A stretch of DNA of 64,000 nt, from assembly GCA_965218055.1 (NCBI GenBank), contig CBDCKA010000002.1, positions 2,356,001 to 2,420,000 of the forward strand, in the 5' to 3' direction. Numbering within the stretch: the stretch's first letter is position 1; every line of letters begins with the position of its first letter. Source of the DNA: CBDBKE01 sp965218055. Its GTDB lineage: Bacteria; Acidobacteriota; Terriglobia; JAJPHL01; JAPKYU01. Positions 30,531 to 40,409 of the stretch are shown here, in pieces. The translations under genes were made by a program, and so were the position numbers. The notes under the pieces were generated by a model. That model had not been told where the DNA came from and did not search any database. It was given only the letters and a program-made list of their open reading frames with translations.

Positions 30531-31059
30531 GCACCATTCACGACTGGTTCTGCTCCTTCTGTTGCTGACCTGGACTGCGCCCCTCGTCGTGCTGGCGCAG
30601 GAGGAGCAGCCGAATTTTTACGCAGTCATCATTGGAGTTTCCGAGTTCGAATACCTCCCCAAGGAGGAATGGCTGGAGTTTGCTGACGACGATGCCGAGG
30701 ACTTTTACAAGGTCATTACCAGCCCCCGGGGCCGGGCCTTTCCTCCGGAGAACGTCTTTCTGCTGACGGATCAAAAAGCCAGCTTCTACGCCATCCGAAA
30801 GCGGCTGGGCAGCACCTTGGCCAAGAAGGTCAAGCGGGGCGACACCGTCTACATCTTCATTGCTACCCACGGCATGGTGGAAAAGGAAGTAGCCCGCGAG
30901 GGCTATTTGCTGGCGCATGACTCGGATCGGGAAGATCTCTACCTCAGCGCGCTGCGGATGGAAGACCTGGGCAATATCATGCAACGTCGGCTGCGGAAGG
31001 CGAGACGCGTCTTCCTGTTTGCCGACGCCTGCCGGGCGGGAAAACTGGGCCAAGTGCAC
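30529..31059 (+). pseudogene. caspase-like (peptidase C14) protein, N-terminal half
   Basis: It begins VHHSRLVLLLLLLTWTAPLV at GTG 30529, a signal peptide, then the p20-like caspase fold (FYAVIIGVSEF…DDAEDFYKVI). The catalytic His is in FIATHG and the catalytic Cys in FADACRAGK. Homology stops at GQV (31054-31059). The frame continues as antisense of a TPR region to 31620, which is meaningless. The missing C-terminal half lies on the opposite strand, ending near 32613. Joining GQV to QGRINRYIEDV is exactly in frame. Intact proteins of this kind in Acidobacteriota are secreted caspase-TPR proteins, of unknown target. Confidence 0.85.
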
Positions 31060-32616
31060 GGAGCGCACTTTTCTCTGCAATTCACGGAGAAGTTTCGGAT
31101 CGCGGGTGCGGGCCATGCCCTGGCGACAATCTTCGGCGGCCTGCTCGAAGTTTCGTTGGGCGGCGTGCACATCGCCCAGCCACGAGTAGGCCGCCGCCGC
31201 CGCCGGATTGTTCACCATCATCTGCATGAATACCTGCTCGGCCTCCTCCAGCATCTCGCTTTCCAGGAGGAACTTGCCGAGCGCTTCCAGGGCCATCGGG
31301 TTGCGGGGGGCGCCAGCCACTGCCTGGCGCAGCATGGCCTCCTGCAACTGCCGGCGGCGCTGTTTGCGGTAAATCTCCGCCAGCTTCAAGCGGGGCTCCA
31401 CCAGCCGGGCGTCCAATTCCGCTGCCTTGCGGAACTGTGCCTCGGCCTGGCGCATGTCACCCCGCTGTTCAAACAGCAGTCCCAGGTTGTAGTAGCTCAG
31501 CGCGTCATCCGGCATCATTCCAACGGCGCGCCGGAACTGCTCCTCGGCATCTTTATATCGGCCTTGGTTCAGATACAGAATCCCCAGATTGTAATGCAAA
31601 TAGGAATATTTCAGGCCTAGCTCGGTCCCCAACTCGATTCCTTTGTGGAATTCCTGTTCCGCATCCCGATATCGCTGCCGGGCGATGTGGACGAGAGCGG
31701 TGTTGTAATGGGGATAGACCCACTTCTCGGCGCGCTCCGAAGCTGCACGGAAGTTGGCCAGAGCGTCATTCCATTGTCCCAGCTTCATGTGTGCGATGCC
31801 GAGCGCATTGTAGGAATGCGCCGCTTCCGGGTCGAGCTTGATGGCCGCGCGCAGCAGCGAAATGCCCTCGCTGTAACGGCCGCCTTCCACCAAGGCGCGA
31901 CCGGCCATGAATTTGGCCTTGGGAGGAAGCGTGAAATCCTCCGGGTCAAGCTCCAGAGCGCGGCCGTACAGCTGTGCCCCTTCGTTATACTTCGCCGCAT
32001 CCAGCCGGATGACTTGATCGCCACGCCGGTAGGCCGACAGAACTCTGTCTCCTGCGGTGGCTAACGCGATGAACAGGTCATCCTGCAGGTATTCTTTCTC
32101 CGATTCGGGGACAGAGAGCTGGGCGAATTGTCGATACAGGTCCCAAGCGTTGTCCTCGGCGGGGGCTAGCAAACGTCCTTCCCGCAGAGCCTGCTGCAAG
32201 GCGGTGCGAACTTCTGCGCCCTCCGGCGGGGTGACCTGCAACGAGGCGATTTCGGTTCCTCTGGGCCGGGGTAACTGGCCCAACTGCAGTTCTTCCGGAC
32301 CCGGCTTGTCAATGAAGGTTATGGGGGTTTCGGCTTCAAACGTTCCAAACTCTCGAACGTGCTGTTGCCTATCGGTGGCTTCCTCGACGTTCTGATCCAG
32401 ATAATCCACCAGCTCTGTCACGTTCACCGTCTCGTCGCCATCGGTGTCCGCCTCCCCCATCATGCCTTTGAGCAGATAGTAGGTGAAGACGCCGTGGCCT
32501 CCGCCGAACTGTGGGCCCTCCCGGGAAAACTCATTGGGGCGGCTGGCCAGCAGGCCCAGAGTTTCTCCGTCGCTCTTACTGACGTCTTCAATGTAGCGAT
32601 TGATCCGGCCCTGCAC
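31059..32616 (-). pseudogene. caspase-like protein, C-terminal half, plus TPR repeats
   Basis: Reading from 32613 downward: QGRINRYIEDVSKSDGET then LGLLASRPNEFSREGP and GHGVFTYYLLKGMMG, the p10-like half of a caspase fold, with a DTDGDETVN calcium-loop-like stretch. Then come about 350 residues of TPR helices (AHSYNALGIAHMKLGQWNDA, YLHYNLGILYLNQGRYKDA, ALSYYNLGLLFEQRGDM). True homology ends at about LLRELQRKVRS. The open frame goes on to 30538, but residues beyond about 525 are antisense of the caspase N-half. So a naive annotation would give a 698-residue chimera. The partner half is at 30529-31059. Confidence 0.83.
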
Positions 32617-35110
32617 GGTGTATGAATTTTTCAATCACGACCGGCTCAACGCCAATTCCTTCGCCAATAACTGGCGCGATGTGCCGCGTCCGCCCTTCCG
32701 CCAGAACCAGTTTGGGGCTTCGGTCGGCGGTCCCCTGCGGCGCGACCGTCTCTTCTTTTTCGGCAACTTTGAGCGGTTCCGCTCTTCCAGTGAATGTCGG
32801 TTCGTCGCGTGCCGCTTTTCAGATGCTCCACCAGCCTTGGCCAGGGAAGAACTCGCAGACTTTGTGCCCAGCTCCCAGTTTGTCGACGGGCTGTTTGAAG
32901 GTAGCCTGTCCAAGCAGTTGCTGACTCAGTTTCCACCCCCGGAGGGAGAGCCCATCCCCGGAATCCCATCTGTTGTGCGGCACAAATTTGCGATCCCTCT
33001 CGTGCAGCGGAACACGTTTGCCCTGGGTCGGCTGGACTACAGTACCGCCGACGGCCGGCACCGGCTCAGCGGGCGCTACGCCTTTTCCCAGCAAACAGCG
33101 GATGACTTCAACTTCAGCGTCTACCCCGACCTGAACTCGCCGCTGGTGTTTCGGGGACAGAATCTGGTCGCCAACTACATACGCGAGCTGGCCGGTGGCT
33201 CCAACGAGTTGAAGTTTGGGTATAGCCGTAGCAGCGTGAGGGCGTTGCGCCCTCACCCGGAAATCCCCTTCCATGCCGCAGCCAACATCTTGCTGCCTGC
33301 CAGCCCAGCGGTTACAGACTTTTTCTTCCGCGACAATGTCTTTCACGTTGTTGACAACTACAGCCGCCTCATCGGCAAGCACGCGCTGGGGATGGGATTC
33401 GAGTGGCGGCCGACGCGGCACGAGTCCCTGCTTTCGCTGGGGCGCGACGGCTTTTATGGCTTCAGCAGCCTCTTCGATTTCCAGTTCGACAATCCCTTTT
33501 TCCTGTTTATCTCGCTCAACCGGCAGACCGGGCTGCCGGCCCCCGACGAGGACTACCGGCGCTTCTACCGACAGAATGAATTTGCGGCCTTCTTTCAGGA
33601 CAACTGGAAGCTAACGCCCCGGCTCACGCTGAACCTGGGCTTGCGCTATGAGTATTTTGGCCCGCCAGCGGCTCGCAAGACCACCCGCGATTTCAACTTC
33701 GTTTTCGGGAGCGGTCAAGACATCGGCGAGCGCATTGCCAATGGTCGGCTGGAAGCCGGCCCTATATTCCGGCCCGACCGCAATAATTTTGCTCCACGCT
33801 TCGGCTTTGCCCTCGATCTGTTCGGCAGGGGCAAAAGCGTGCTGCGCGGCGGCTACGGCCTGTTCTACGACCGGGTTTTCAATAACGTCTGGCAGGACGT
33901 TCGTCTCAACACCCTGGTTGCCCCCTTCCTGTTCAACTTCAGCGGGGCGCCCATTCAATTCCTGTACACCTTTCCGGCGAGTGACGGCGTGCAGCAAACG
34001 GAGCAGATCCCGTTCAGCACGACCGTGGCGGTGGACCGCGGCCTGCGCACCCCTTATAGTCAAATCTGGTTCCTGGGCTACCAGCAGGAGATCACCCCGA
34101 ACTTTATGGTCGAGGTCAACCACGCCGGGTCGCTAGGCCGCAAGCTAATGACAGGGGACACGATTAACCGGGCCTTTTCGGTTCCCACGACGAGTGAGAA
34201 CACCAACGGCCATTACAATCCCGATCAGCCCGAGATCAGCTATCGCGCCAACCAGGGCCATTCCGATTACGTGGCGCTGGGAGTCGGTTTGAACCGGCGC
34301 TGGAGCAAGGGCGTGCAGTTCCAGGTGTCCTATACCTACAGCCGCACCCGGGACGTACAAAGCGATCCGCTCGGGCGGCGCGCTGCGCAGGGAGGGGAAC
34401 GCGGTGGGTCGCTGGCCGATGTGAACTTTTTCTTCAGCCGTGCTTCCTGGTTCACCCGGCAGTTCGATCCCAGCGCCGACTACGGCCGTAGTGACTTCGA
34501 CCAGCCCCACAACCTGGTGTTCAATATGGTGGCCGAGGCTCCCAAGTTCCGTGGCTGGCGACGCCCGCTGGGCGCCTGGCAGGTGGCGACCATCGCCGGG
34601 TTCCGCTCCGGGTTTCCGTTCTCCGTGACCACTAGCGATGTGGCCTTTACCAACCTGCTGAGCAACCGCGCCGATTTTCTCGGCCGGGACCGGGACGAAG
34701 CTTTTCTTCCCAGCCGCGCGCAGATTCCAGGCGGAGTGGTCCTGCTAGACAAGACCAAGTTCGACGTTCCCCCAGACGGCGAGATTGGCAACGTGCCACG
34801 CAACGCCTTTCGCGGCCCGGGCTTCTGGAACGTGGATTTTTCCTTCAGCCGCAGCTTTGCGCTGCCCCGCCTGGGCGAACAAGGAAGGCTGCAATTTCGC
34901 GCCGAGTTTTTTAATCTCTTCAATCATACAAATCTGGGTGGTCCTGAGACCTTCCTGGAATCCATGCGCCTGGACGAGTCGGATGCGCTGGTCTCCTCCT
35001 TTGGCGAGGCGACGTTTGGCCGGCAGGGATTCGGCTCCGCACTCCCCGGTGTTTCTCCGCTCGGCGAGCGCCCGCGCCGCATCCAGTTCGGCGTGAAGAT
35101 CTATTTCTAG
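32616..35110 (+). pseudogene. TonB-dependent receptor (Oar-like), N-terminally cut
   Basis: An outer-membrane beta-barrel of the large Acidobacteriota Oar-like family. It starts in mid-plug/barrel with (T)VYEFFNHDRLNANSFANNW and RQNQFGASVGGPLRRDRLFFFGNFE. Barrel strands follow (FFQDNWKLTPRLTLNLGLRYEYFG, YSQIWFLGYQQEITPNF) and a C-terminal aromatic residue (IQFGVKIYF). The expected signal peptide, carboxypeptidase-regulatory domain, TonB box and most of the plug are missing, cut at the 32611-32616 junction. A TTG at 32600 opens the frame, but without a signal sequence the product could not reach the outer membrane. No strong upstream promoter is visible. Confidence 0.82.
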
Positions 35111-35169
35111 CAGCCTGCTGATTGCGGTATCCGGCCCCAGTGTGATCGGGGCGCTCTTTCAAAAGCAGA

Positions 35170-36564
35170 TTACTGTGACCCGGATTCTTCTGAGCTTGTA
35201 TGGGAGACCGTCAGGGCAAAAATGTCCTGGTTGCAGGAACAGGGCGTCTCGGGGCCGTTGCCGGTCCAAGCGATGTGGGTGGCGGCGGTGGTGGAAGCCA
35301 CGCCGATGTAGTCGCCGATAAAGGCGGTGCCGCCCGGCGTGGTCTGGCGCTCCCCGTCGAACGGGGTGTCGGTTACGTTGAGTGACTCCCAGCTTTCGCC
35401 GCCATCGCCGCTCCAGGCGTAAGTGGCAAAGTTGAGGCGGTTGCCGGGATCACGGCTGCGGTCGTATAACACCAGGTCGAGCCGGCCATCGGGGCTGGCC
35501 GAAATCGCTGGGAAGAACTGCTCGCCTGTGCTGGCAGCCGTCACCTGTACCGGCTCCGACCAGCGGTCCGTCTCCACGGGCGAGGCTGTGGAGACCAGCA
35601 TGGTCGAAACGCCGTCACGCCGATCGTTCCACACCACCACCAACCGGTTGTGCGCCGGAGCGAACAGACCCACAGGAAAGCTGACGACACGGTAGGAGGT
35701 GTTGGGCAATCGCCCGGCGACCGGGTCCTCGAACAGTGCCACCCGGCGCGGCTCATCGAAACTGCGGCCGCCGTCGCGGGATTCCGCCAGGTAGATGCCG
35801 CTGCTGGTGGCTCCCGGCTCTTCAGCAACGAAGGTGACGTACAGCGTCCCGCCCGGAGCGGTGAACGGCACCGCATTCTGAGTGAAGCCGGCCGGCCAGT
35901 TGGTCACCTCGGTCGGCGGGGAAAAGCTGTCCGCGCCGGGCCGCAGGGAGGTGAGCAAGACCGAGGGCGTCTCGGCGGTTTCCTGTTCCTGCCCCCAGGA
36001 GACGTACACCGTGCCGAAGTAGGGGCTGGCGGGATGGGAATCGGTAGTCACTGCCGCGCGGTCCGGCACGTGCCGGTGCGCGGGGCGGTCTCGCTCTTCG
36101 CGGTGCCCCCGATAGCCCACTAGCAGCCGGGGCCAGCTCCGCCCGCCGTCGTTGGAGACCGCAACCATCAGGGCCGCCTCAAAGGGCGCCGTGATGTTGA
36201 AAGCCTGTACAACCGCATAGGCTGTGCCATCTGGGCCGAAATGAAACGCCGGATCCCCGGCGAGCTGGAACGACCCCTCGCTCCCGACGACGCCCGGGAT
36301 GAGCGCGGGCGGCGACCAAGTGCGGCCTCCATCAAGGGAATAGCTGTAGCCGACTCCTTGCTGCTCTTCCCAATCGTTCCAGCCGGCCAGCAGGTTCAGC
36401 GAATTGGTGGGATTGACGGCGAGGCTGACCTCGTTGTCCGTGAGCTGGTCGGCTGAGATGTTGACCACCTCTCCGACACGTGGCGGCGAGGCCGCCGCCA
36501 GACGGGCCCCCAGCAGCAGCCCCAAAGCCAGCAGCCACACCGCGAGGATGTGCCATCGTTTCAA
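35170..36564 (-). CDS. secreted sialidase-like BNR-repeat protein
   Basis: A 464-residue protein with a signal peptide (MKRWHILAVWLLALGLLLGA). It has four to five Asp-box motifs typical of sialidase-type six-bladed propellers: SLDGGRTWS, SNDGGRSWP, SRDGGRSF and SGDGGESWE. The sialidase Arg triad could not be assigned, so the enzyme activity is uncertain. Its start overlaps the stop of the dipeptidase gene by ATGA (36561-36564), so the two are one operon. It probably acts in the periplasm or outside the cell. Confidence 0.8.
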   Translation of the reverse strand: MKRWHILAVWLLALGLLLGARLAAASPPRVGEVVNISADQLTDNEVSLAVNPTNSLNLLAGWNDWEEQQGVGYSYSLDGGRTWSPPALIPGVVGSEGSFQLAGDPAFHFGPDGTAYAVVQAFNITAPFEAALMVAVSNDGGRSWPRLLVGYRGHREERDRPAHRHVPDRAAVTTDSHPASPYFGTVYVSWGQEQETAETPSVLLTSLRPGADSFSPPTEVTNWPAGFTQNAVPFTAPGGTLYVTFVAEEPGATSSGIYLAESRDGGRSFDEPRRVALFEDPVAGRLPNTSYRVVSFPVGLFAPAHNRLVVVWNDRRDGVSTMLVSTASPVETDRWSEPVQVTAASTGEQFFPAISASPDGRLDLVLYDRSRDPGNRLNFATYAWSGDGGESWESLNVTDTPFDGERQTTPGGTAFIGDYIGVASTTAATHIAWTGNGPETPCSCNQDIFALTVSHTSSEESGSQ

Positions 36565-37943
36565 GGTTTCAGGTCTCTCGCCTTGGCAACGGCAGCGAGG
36601 AACCGTGCCACCGTCTCCGCTCCGCGGAAGAAATTCGACAGGGTAAACTTCTCGTTGGGGGCGTGCAGGTTGTCGTCCGGCAGTCCGAAGCCCATCATCA
36701 CCGTCGGAATCTTCAGGTGCTCGCCGAACAGCGCCACCACCGGGATGGAGCCTCCCGACCGCACGAACACCGTCTTGCGCCCAAACACCTGGGCAAAGAC
36801 CCGCGCCGCGTGCTTCAGGTAAGGGTTGTCGAGGTTGATCAGCAGCGGCGGCGCCTCGCTCAGGATTCGAAGACCGAGCTTAACTCCCGGCGGCGCCAGT
36901 TCGGTCACCCGCCGCTCGAGAGCCGCAATGACTTCCTGCGGTTCCTGGTTGGGCACCAGGCGGATGCTGAACTTGGCGGTTGCTCGGGCGGGAATCACGG
37001 TCTTGGCGCCAGGAGCCACATAGCCACCCACGATGCCGTGAATGTCCAAGGTGGGACGGGCCCACATGCGCTCCAGCGGGTCCCGCTTCTCTCCGACCAG
37101 CGCCGACGAACCGATCTCCGCGGTACGCATTCGGTCGGCATCAAAGGGCAGCCTGCGCCAGCTGGCGCGCTCGCTGCGCGACGGCGGCTGGACGCGGTCG
37201 TACAGGCCCGGAATCCGGATCTTGCCGTCTGCGGCTTTCAGCTCCGACAGGACCCAGCAGAGCGCGTTGAACGGATTGGGTGCCACGCCGCCGTACAACC
37301 CTGAGTGCAGGTCGTGCGCCGCCCCTTCTGCCTCCAGTTCGGCATAAACCAGCCCGCGCAGCCCGATGCACAGCGTGGGCAGGTCCGGGGCGAACAGCTC
37401 GGTATCGCAAACCAGCGCGGCGTCAGCTTTCAGCTTCTCGGCTGAGCGGGCCACGTAGTCGCTGATGGAGGCGCCACCTGTCTCCTCTTCGCCTTCGAGG
37501 ATGAATTTCAGGTTCAGCGGCAGCTGTCCGGCGGTCGCCAGCAGCGCTTCCACCGCCTTGAGCTGGATCATCACCTGGCCCTTATCGTCGGCGGCACCGC
37601 GGGCGTAAATGTTTCCGTTGCGGATGGCTGGCTCGAACGGCGGCGAGCTCCATTCCTCGAGCGGGTCAGGCGGCTGCACGTCGTAGTGGCCGTAGCAAAG
37701 GATGGTGGGCGCGCCCTCAACCCCGCTGTGCTCCCCGTAAACCAATGGATGGCCGCTGGTCTCGATCAGCTCGGTCTGCTGGATTCCTACCTTCTGCAGG
37801 GCCTGGACGACAAACTCGGCCCCCCGACGGACTTCGGCCTTGTACTCAGGATTGGTGCTGATGCTAGGGATGCGCAGAAATTCCGTGAGCTCGCCCAGCC
37901 AGGCATCGCGCTTCTGTTCGACGTATTGTTGCAGCTTGTCCAT
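36561..37943 (-). CDS. M20-family dipeptidase
   Basis: A 460-residue metallopeptidase that hydrolyses dipeptides, like the PepV/CNDP group. Metal ligands and catalytic residues: His and Asp in CYGHYDVQPPDP (about 85-95), Asp in ARGAADDKGQ (about 117), the Glu pair in LEGEEETGGASI (about 150), a later Asp in ALVCDTELF, and a C-terminal His in VALFGEHLKIP. No signal peptide, so it is cytoplasmic. Starts at ATG 37943; the first gene of a two-gene unit with the sialidase-like gene. Confidence 0.88.
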   Translation of the reverse strand: MDKLQQYVEQKRDAWLGELTEFLRIPSISTNPEYKAEVRRGAEFVVQALQKVGIQQTELIETSGHPLVYGEHSGVEGAPTILCYGHYDVQPPDPLEEWSSPPFEPAIRNGNIYARGAADDKGQVMIQLKAVEALLATAGQLPLNLKFILEGEEETGGASISDYVARSAEKLKADAALVCDTELFAPDLPTLCIGLRGLVYAELEAEGAAHDLHSGLYGGVAPNPFNALCWVLSELKAADGKIRIPGLYDRVQPPSRSERASWRRLPFDADRMRTAEIGSSALVGEKRDPLERMWARPTLDIHGIVGGYVAPGAKTVIPARATAKFSIRLVPNQEPQEVIAALERRVTELAPPGVKLGLRILSEAPPLLINLDNPYLKHAARVFAQVFGRKTVFVRSGGSIPVVALFGEHLKIPTVMMGFGLPDDNLHAPNEKFTLSNFFRGAETVARFLAAVAKARDLKP

Positions 37944-38161
37944 GCCGTTCCTCGGACGTCAGAATGAAGGGGAACAACCAACCTTCAGCAAACTCCCAGT
38001 ATACATCCCATAGGTCCATGCGCCCGGCCTCACGGCCCCACAACCTGTTGCTGCCCGGTTCACTTTCTGGTTCCCTCTCTTGCCTTGATAGGAGTTCGGA
38101 GCGAGAGCTAGACAGGATTGTGAAGTTTGGCTGGGAAGGCGCGGCTTGCGCCGGAGCAGCC

Positions 38162-38737
38162 TCAGCGCTTCGAGCGCGATCGCCCTCGCCTGGACGGCCG
38201 CTGCCAGAGCAGTTCGCGGCACGATTCCAGTTCCTGCTCGGTGACCGCTTTCTCCCGCTCCAGAAACTGAACCAACGCCAGCAGGTAGTTGCCCAACTTC
38301 TGGCGTCCGTCCAGCATGCCGTTGGCAGCATTCTTCAGATGGGCTGCCGACTGCGGCCCCTGGTAGCGCTGCGCGCCGTTGGCCATGGAATTCAGGCTCA
38401 TTTCCAGGTATTGGATCGCCAGGTACATGTGGAGGGCGCCGCTGAGCCGTATGGGTTCGTCAACCAGTCGCTCCAAGACTGGCTCAATATCTGTTACCTG
38501 TCGCCGTGTGGAAGCCGCCACCGCCGGAAAGTTTGACGCCCCGGGTCCGCGCCAGGCTGAGACCTCAAGTTGGTCCAGCGCCGCGCCCGCGTTGCCTACT
38601 TCAGCCCGGAGCTGTTCCAGCGCCTGCCGGGCTTCTTGGGTGGGCGGTACGCTGGAGCCGGCCGGCTCCTGCGGCGACGCTCCCAGAACCATTGCTAGAA
38701 GCAGAATTGTGCCGCTCATCGCGGGTAACAGTAGCAC
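38162..38737 (-). CDS. secreted hypothetical protein
   Basis: A 191-residue protein with a hydrophobic start (MLLLPAMSGTILLLAMVLGAS) consistent with a signal peptide or lipoprotein-like leader without a lipobox Cys. The rest is helical, rich in A, L, Q and E, with a basic tail (RPSRRGRSRSKR). I recognise no family. There is about 220 bp to the dipeptidase gene downstream on the same strand, and a 370-bp divergent gap to the his operon. Confidence 0.6.
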   Translation of the reverse strand: MLLLPAMSGTILLLAMVLGASPQEPAGSSVPPTQEARQALEQLRAEVGNAGAALDQLEVSAWRGPGASNFPAVAASTRRQVTDIEPVLERLVDEPIRLSGALHMYLAIQYLEMSLNSMANGAQRYQGPQSAAHLKNAANGMLDGRQKLGNYLLALVQFLEREKAVTEQELESCRELLWQRPSRRGRSRSKR

Positions 38738-38930
38738 TAATCAGCCCGGTTTCGCCAAGTTCAACGAACGCAACAGGCTCAACAGGCTCGCGAAGCTCAA
38801 CAGGCAAGCCCAACATGGCGCAAGCGCGGCCTTGACTGCCTAGCCCGGCAGGTCCCCTGTGCTGCTCGCCTGTTCTGCGCGGTAGTGGTGCCTTAGACAC
38901 AAGTGCGCCACTAGTTGCTGCTCATTCGGG

Positions 38931-38959
38931 TTGACAACGGCGCCTGGATTGCCTAATCT
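38931..38959 (+). promoter_or_regulatory. sigma-70 promoter of the his operon
   Basis: TTGACA (38931-38936), 17-base spacer, TAATCT (38954-38959). Transcription would start near 38966, just ahead of the His-rich leader frame. The stretch 38738-38930 upstream has only a few short CAACAGGCT direct repeats (38769-38803). Confidence 0.7.
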
Positions 38960-38968
38960 AGATGAGTT

Positions 38969-39037
38969 GTGGCTATCCTGGTCCATCACATGCATCGGAC
39001 GCATCACCACCCCACGTGTGTGAGCCGGGACGCCTAG
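38969..39037 (+). CDS. hisL: his operon leader peptide (His-rich, 22 residues)
   Basis: From GTG 38969 the frame codes VAILVHHMHRTHHHPTCVSRDA and stops at TAG 39035-39037. Within a nine-codon run, six are His (CAT CAC ATG CAT CGG ACG CAT CAC CAC). A second possible start is ATG 38990, giving 15 residues; with TSS near 38966 that start leaves a short 5' leader and may be the better one. An intrinsic terminator follows 29 nt after the stop and hisI starts 72 nt after it. This is the layout of ribosome-mediated attenuation: scarce charged tRNA-His stalls the ribosome and blocks the terminator. It is too short for ordinary gene finders. Confidence 0.82.
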   Translation: MAILVHHMHRTHHHPTCVSRDA

Positions 39038-39065
39038 CAGAAGCAATTTTTCGAAAAACAGAAGA

Positions 39066-39095
39066 GGCCCGGCGACAGTAACGTCGGGCCTTTTT
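39066..39095 (+). terminator. his attenuator (intrinsic terminator)
   Basis: Stem GGCCCGGCG (39066-39074) pairs with CGTCGGGCC (39082-39090), nine pairs with one G-U, loop ACAGTAA, then TTTTT. It lies between the leader peptide and hisI, where a full stop of transcription makes sense only as a regulated attenuator. Confidence 0.88.
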
Positions 39096-39109
39096 GTTGG
39101 ATACGGAAC

Positions 39110-39511
39110 ATGAACCTAGACTTTTCCAAGCTGGACGGCCTGGTGGCGGCCGTGGTCCAAGACAGCGCCTCCCGCGACGTGCTGATGGTGGGTTTCATGA
39201 ATGCGGAAGCTTTCCGGCGCACCCGCCTGACTGGCTTTGTCACCTTCTACAGCCGCACCCGGCGCTGCCTGTGGACCAAAGGCGAAACCTCCGGCAACCG
39301 CCTGGCGGTTGCCGAGATTCGGGTGGACTGCGACCAGGACGCCGTAGTGGTGCTGGCTCGCCAGACAGGCGCCGCTACGTGCCACCTGGGCTACCGCAGC
39401 TGTTTCTTCCGCCGCCTGGAGGGTGAGGGGCTCTCGGAGATTGAGCGCCCGGTGATCCCCTCCAACGCGCCGCCGGCTTCGAACCCAGAGACGAGCGAGG
39501 CAAGCTCATGA
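39110..39511 (+). CDS. hisI: phosphoribosyl-AMP cyclohydrolase
   Basis: Third step of histidine synthesis: opens the purine ring of PR-AMP. A 133-residue protein with the family signatures LMVGFMNAEAFRRT, FYSRTRRCLWTKGETSGN, a DCDQDAVVVLA strand with Zn/Mg ligands, and TCHLGYRSCFFR with the metal-binding Cys. There is no HisE (pyrophosphohydrolase) domain fused, and no hisE elsewhere in the operon. First structural gene, 14 nt after the attenuator. Overlaps hisG by ATGA (39508-39511). Confidence 0.93.
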   Translation: MNLDFSKLDGLVAAVVQDSASRDVLMVGFMNAEAFRRTRLTGFVTFYSRTRRCLWTKGETSGNRLAVAEIRVDCDQDAVVVLARQTGAATCHLGYRSCFFRRLEGEGLSEIERPVIPSNAPPASNPETSEASS

Positions 39512-40377
39512 AACTGCGGTTGGGCATTCCCAAGGGCAGCCTGCAAGAGGCCACCGTGGAGCTGTTCGGCCGAGCCGGCTACCGGATCCAGGTCAACCCG
39601 CGGTCTTACTTCCCATCGGTGGACGATGCGGAACTGGAGTTGATGCTGATCCGCGCCCAGGAGATGTCGCGCTATGTGGAAGACGGCGTCCTGGACGCCG
39701 GGCTGACCGGGCACGACTGGATTCTGGAGAACAAATCCGACGTGGTCAAGATCGCCGACCTGATCTACGCCAAGCAGAGCTTCGGCAGGGTGCGCTGGGT
39801 ATTGGCCGTGCCGGAAGCATCCGCCATCCACAGCCCTCGGGACCTGGAGGGCAAGATCATCGCCACCGAGTTGGTCAGCGCCACCGAGCGCTACCTGACC
39901 TCCCACGGCGTGAAGGCGAAGGTGGAATTCTCCTGGGGCGCCACTGAAGTGAAACCGCCGGTGCTGGCCGACGCCATTGTCGAGGTCACCGAGACCGGCT
40001 CCTCCTTGAAGGCCAACAACCTGAGGATCGTGGATACCGTGCTGGAATCGAACACTCAGCTTATCGCCAACCGGCAGTCCTGGGACAATGCCTGGAAGCG
40101 GGAGAAGCTGGAGAGCATCCGGATGTTGCTCGATGGGGCCATCGAGGCTTACGGCAAGGTGGGGCTAATGCTCAACGTGCAGCAGCAAGGCCTGGACGCT
40201 GTGCTGAAGCTGCTGCCGTCGCTGCGAGGGCCCACCGTCTCGGCCCTGAGCGAAACGGGTTGGGTGGCGATCAATACGGTCCTGGAGGAGCAACTGGCCC
40301 GCAACGTCATCCCCAAGCTGAAACAGGCCGGCGCGCAGGGCATTGTCGAATACCCGCTGAACAAGATCATCACGTAG
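39508..40377 (+). CDS. hisG: ATP phosphoribosyltransferase (long form)
   Basis: Committed first step: ATP + PRPP to PR-ATP. A 289-residue long-form HisG, with catalytic domains I-II (GIPKGSL at the start, DVGLTGHDW-like DAGLTGHDWI, EVTETGSSLKANNL for the PRPP loop) and a C-terminal ACT-like regulatory domain (about 210-289) for histidine feedback. HisZ is therefore not needed. Overlaps hisI by 4 bp. Feedback here would add to the attenuator upstream. Confidence 0.94.
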   Translation: MKLRLGIPKGSLQEATVELFGRAGYRIQVNPRSYFPSVDDAELELMLIRAQEMSRYVEDGVLDAGLTGHDWILENKSDVVKIADLIYAKQSFGRVRWVLAVPEASAIHSPRDLEGKIIATELVSATERYLTSHGVKAKVEFSWGATEVKPPVLADAIVEVTETGSSLKANNLRIVDTVLESNTQLIANRQSWDNAWKREKLESIRMLLDGAIEAYGKVGLMLNVQQQGLDAVLKLLPSLRGPTVSALSETGWVAINTVLEEQLARNVIPKLKQAGAQGIVEYPLNKIIT

Positions 40378-40409
40378 GAATTGACGATTGAATCATTAAG
40401 ATTGAGCCG

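Larger units (their letters stand above)
30529..32616. other. rearranged block with TGCAC at all three junctions
   Basis: Junctions are at 30529-30534 (GTGCAC), 31054-31059 (GTGCAC) and 32611-32616 (CTGCAC). At each, one gene stops and another on the opposite strand begins: cyclase/caspase-N, caspase-N/TPR end, and caspase-C/TonB receptor. The two caspase halves fit each other, whereas the cyclase and receptor lack their N-termini entirely. One inversion of 31059-32613 restores the caspase gene but not the others, so at least one more event or an assembly chimera is needed. Confidence 0.8.

Noticed and set aside
30538..31058. last ~170 residues of the minus-strand TPR frame
   Set aside because: This part is the antisense of the caspase N-half; the true homology ends at the 31054-31059 junction.
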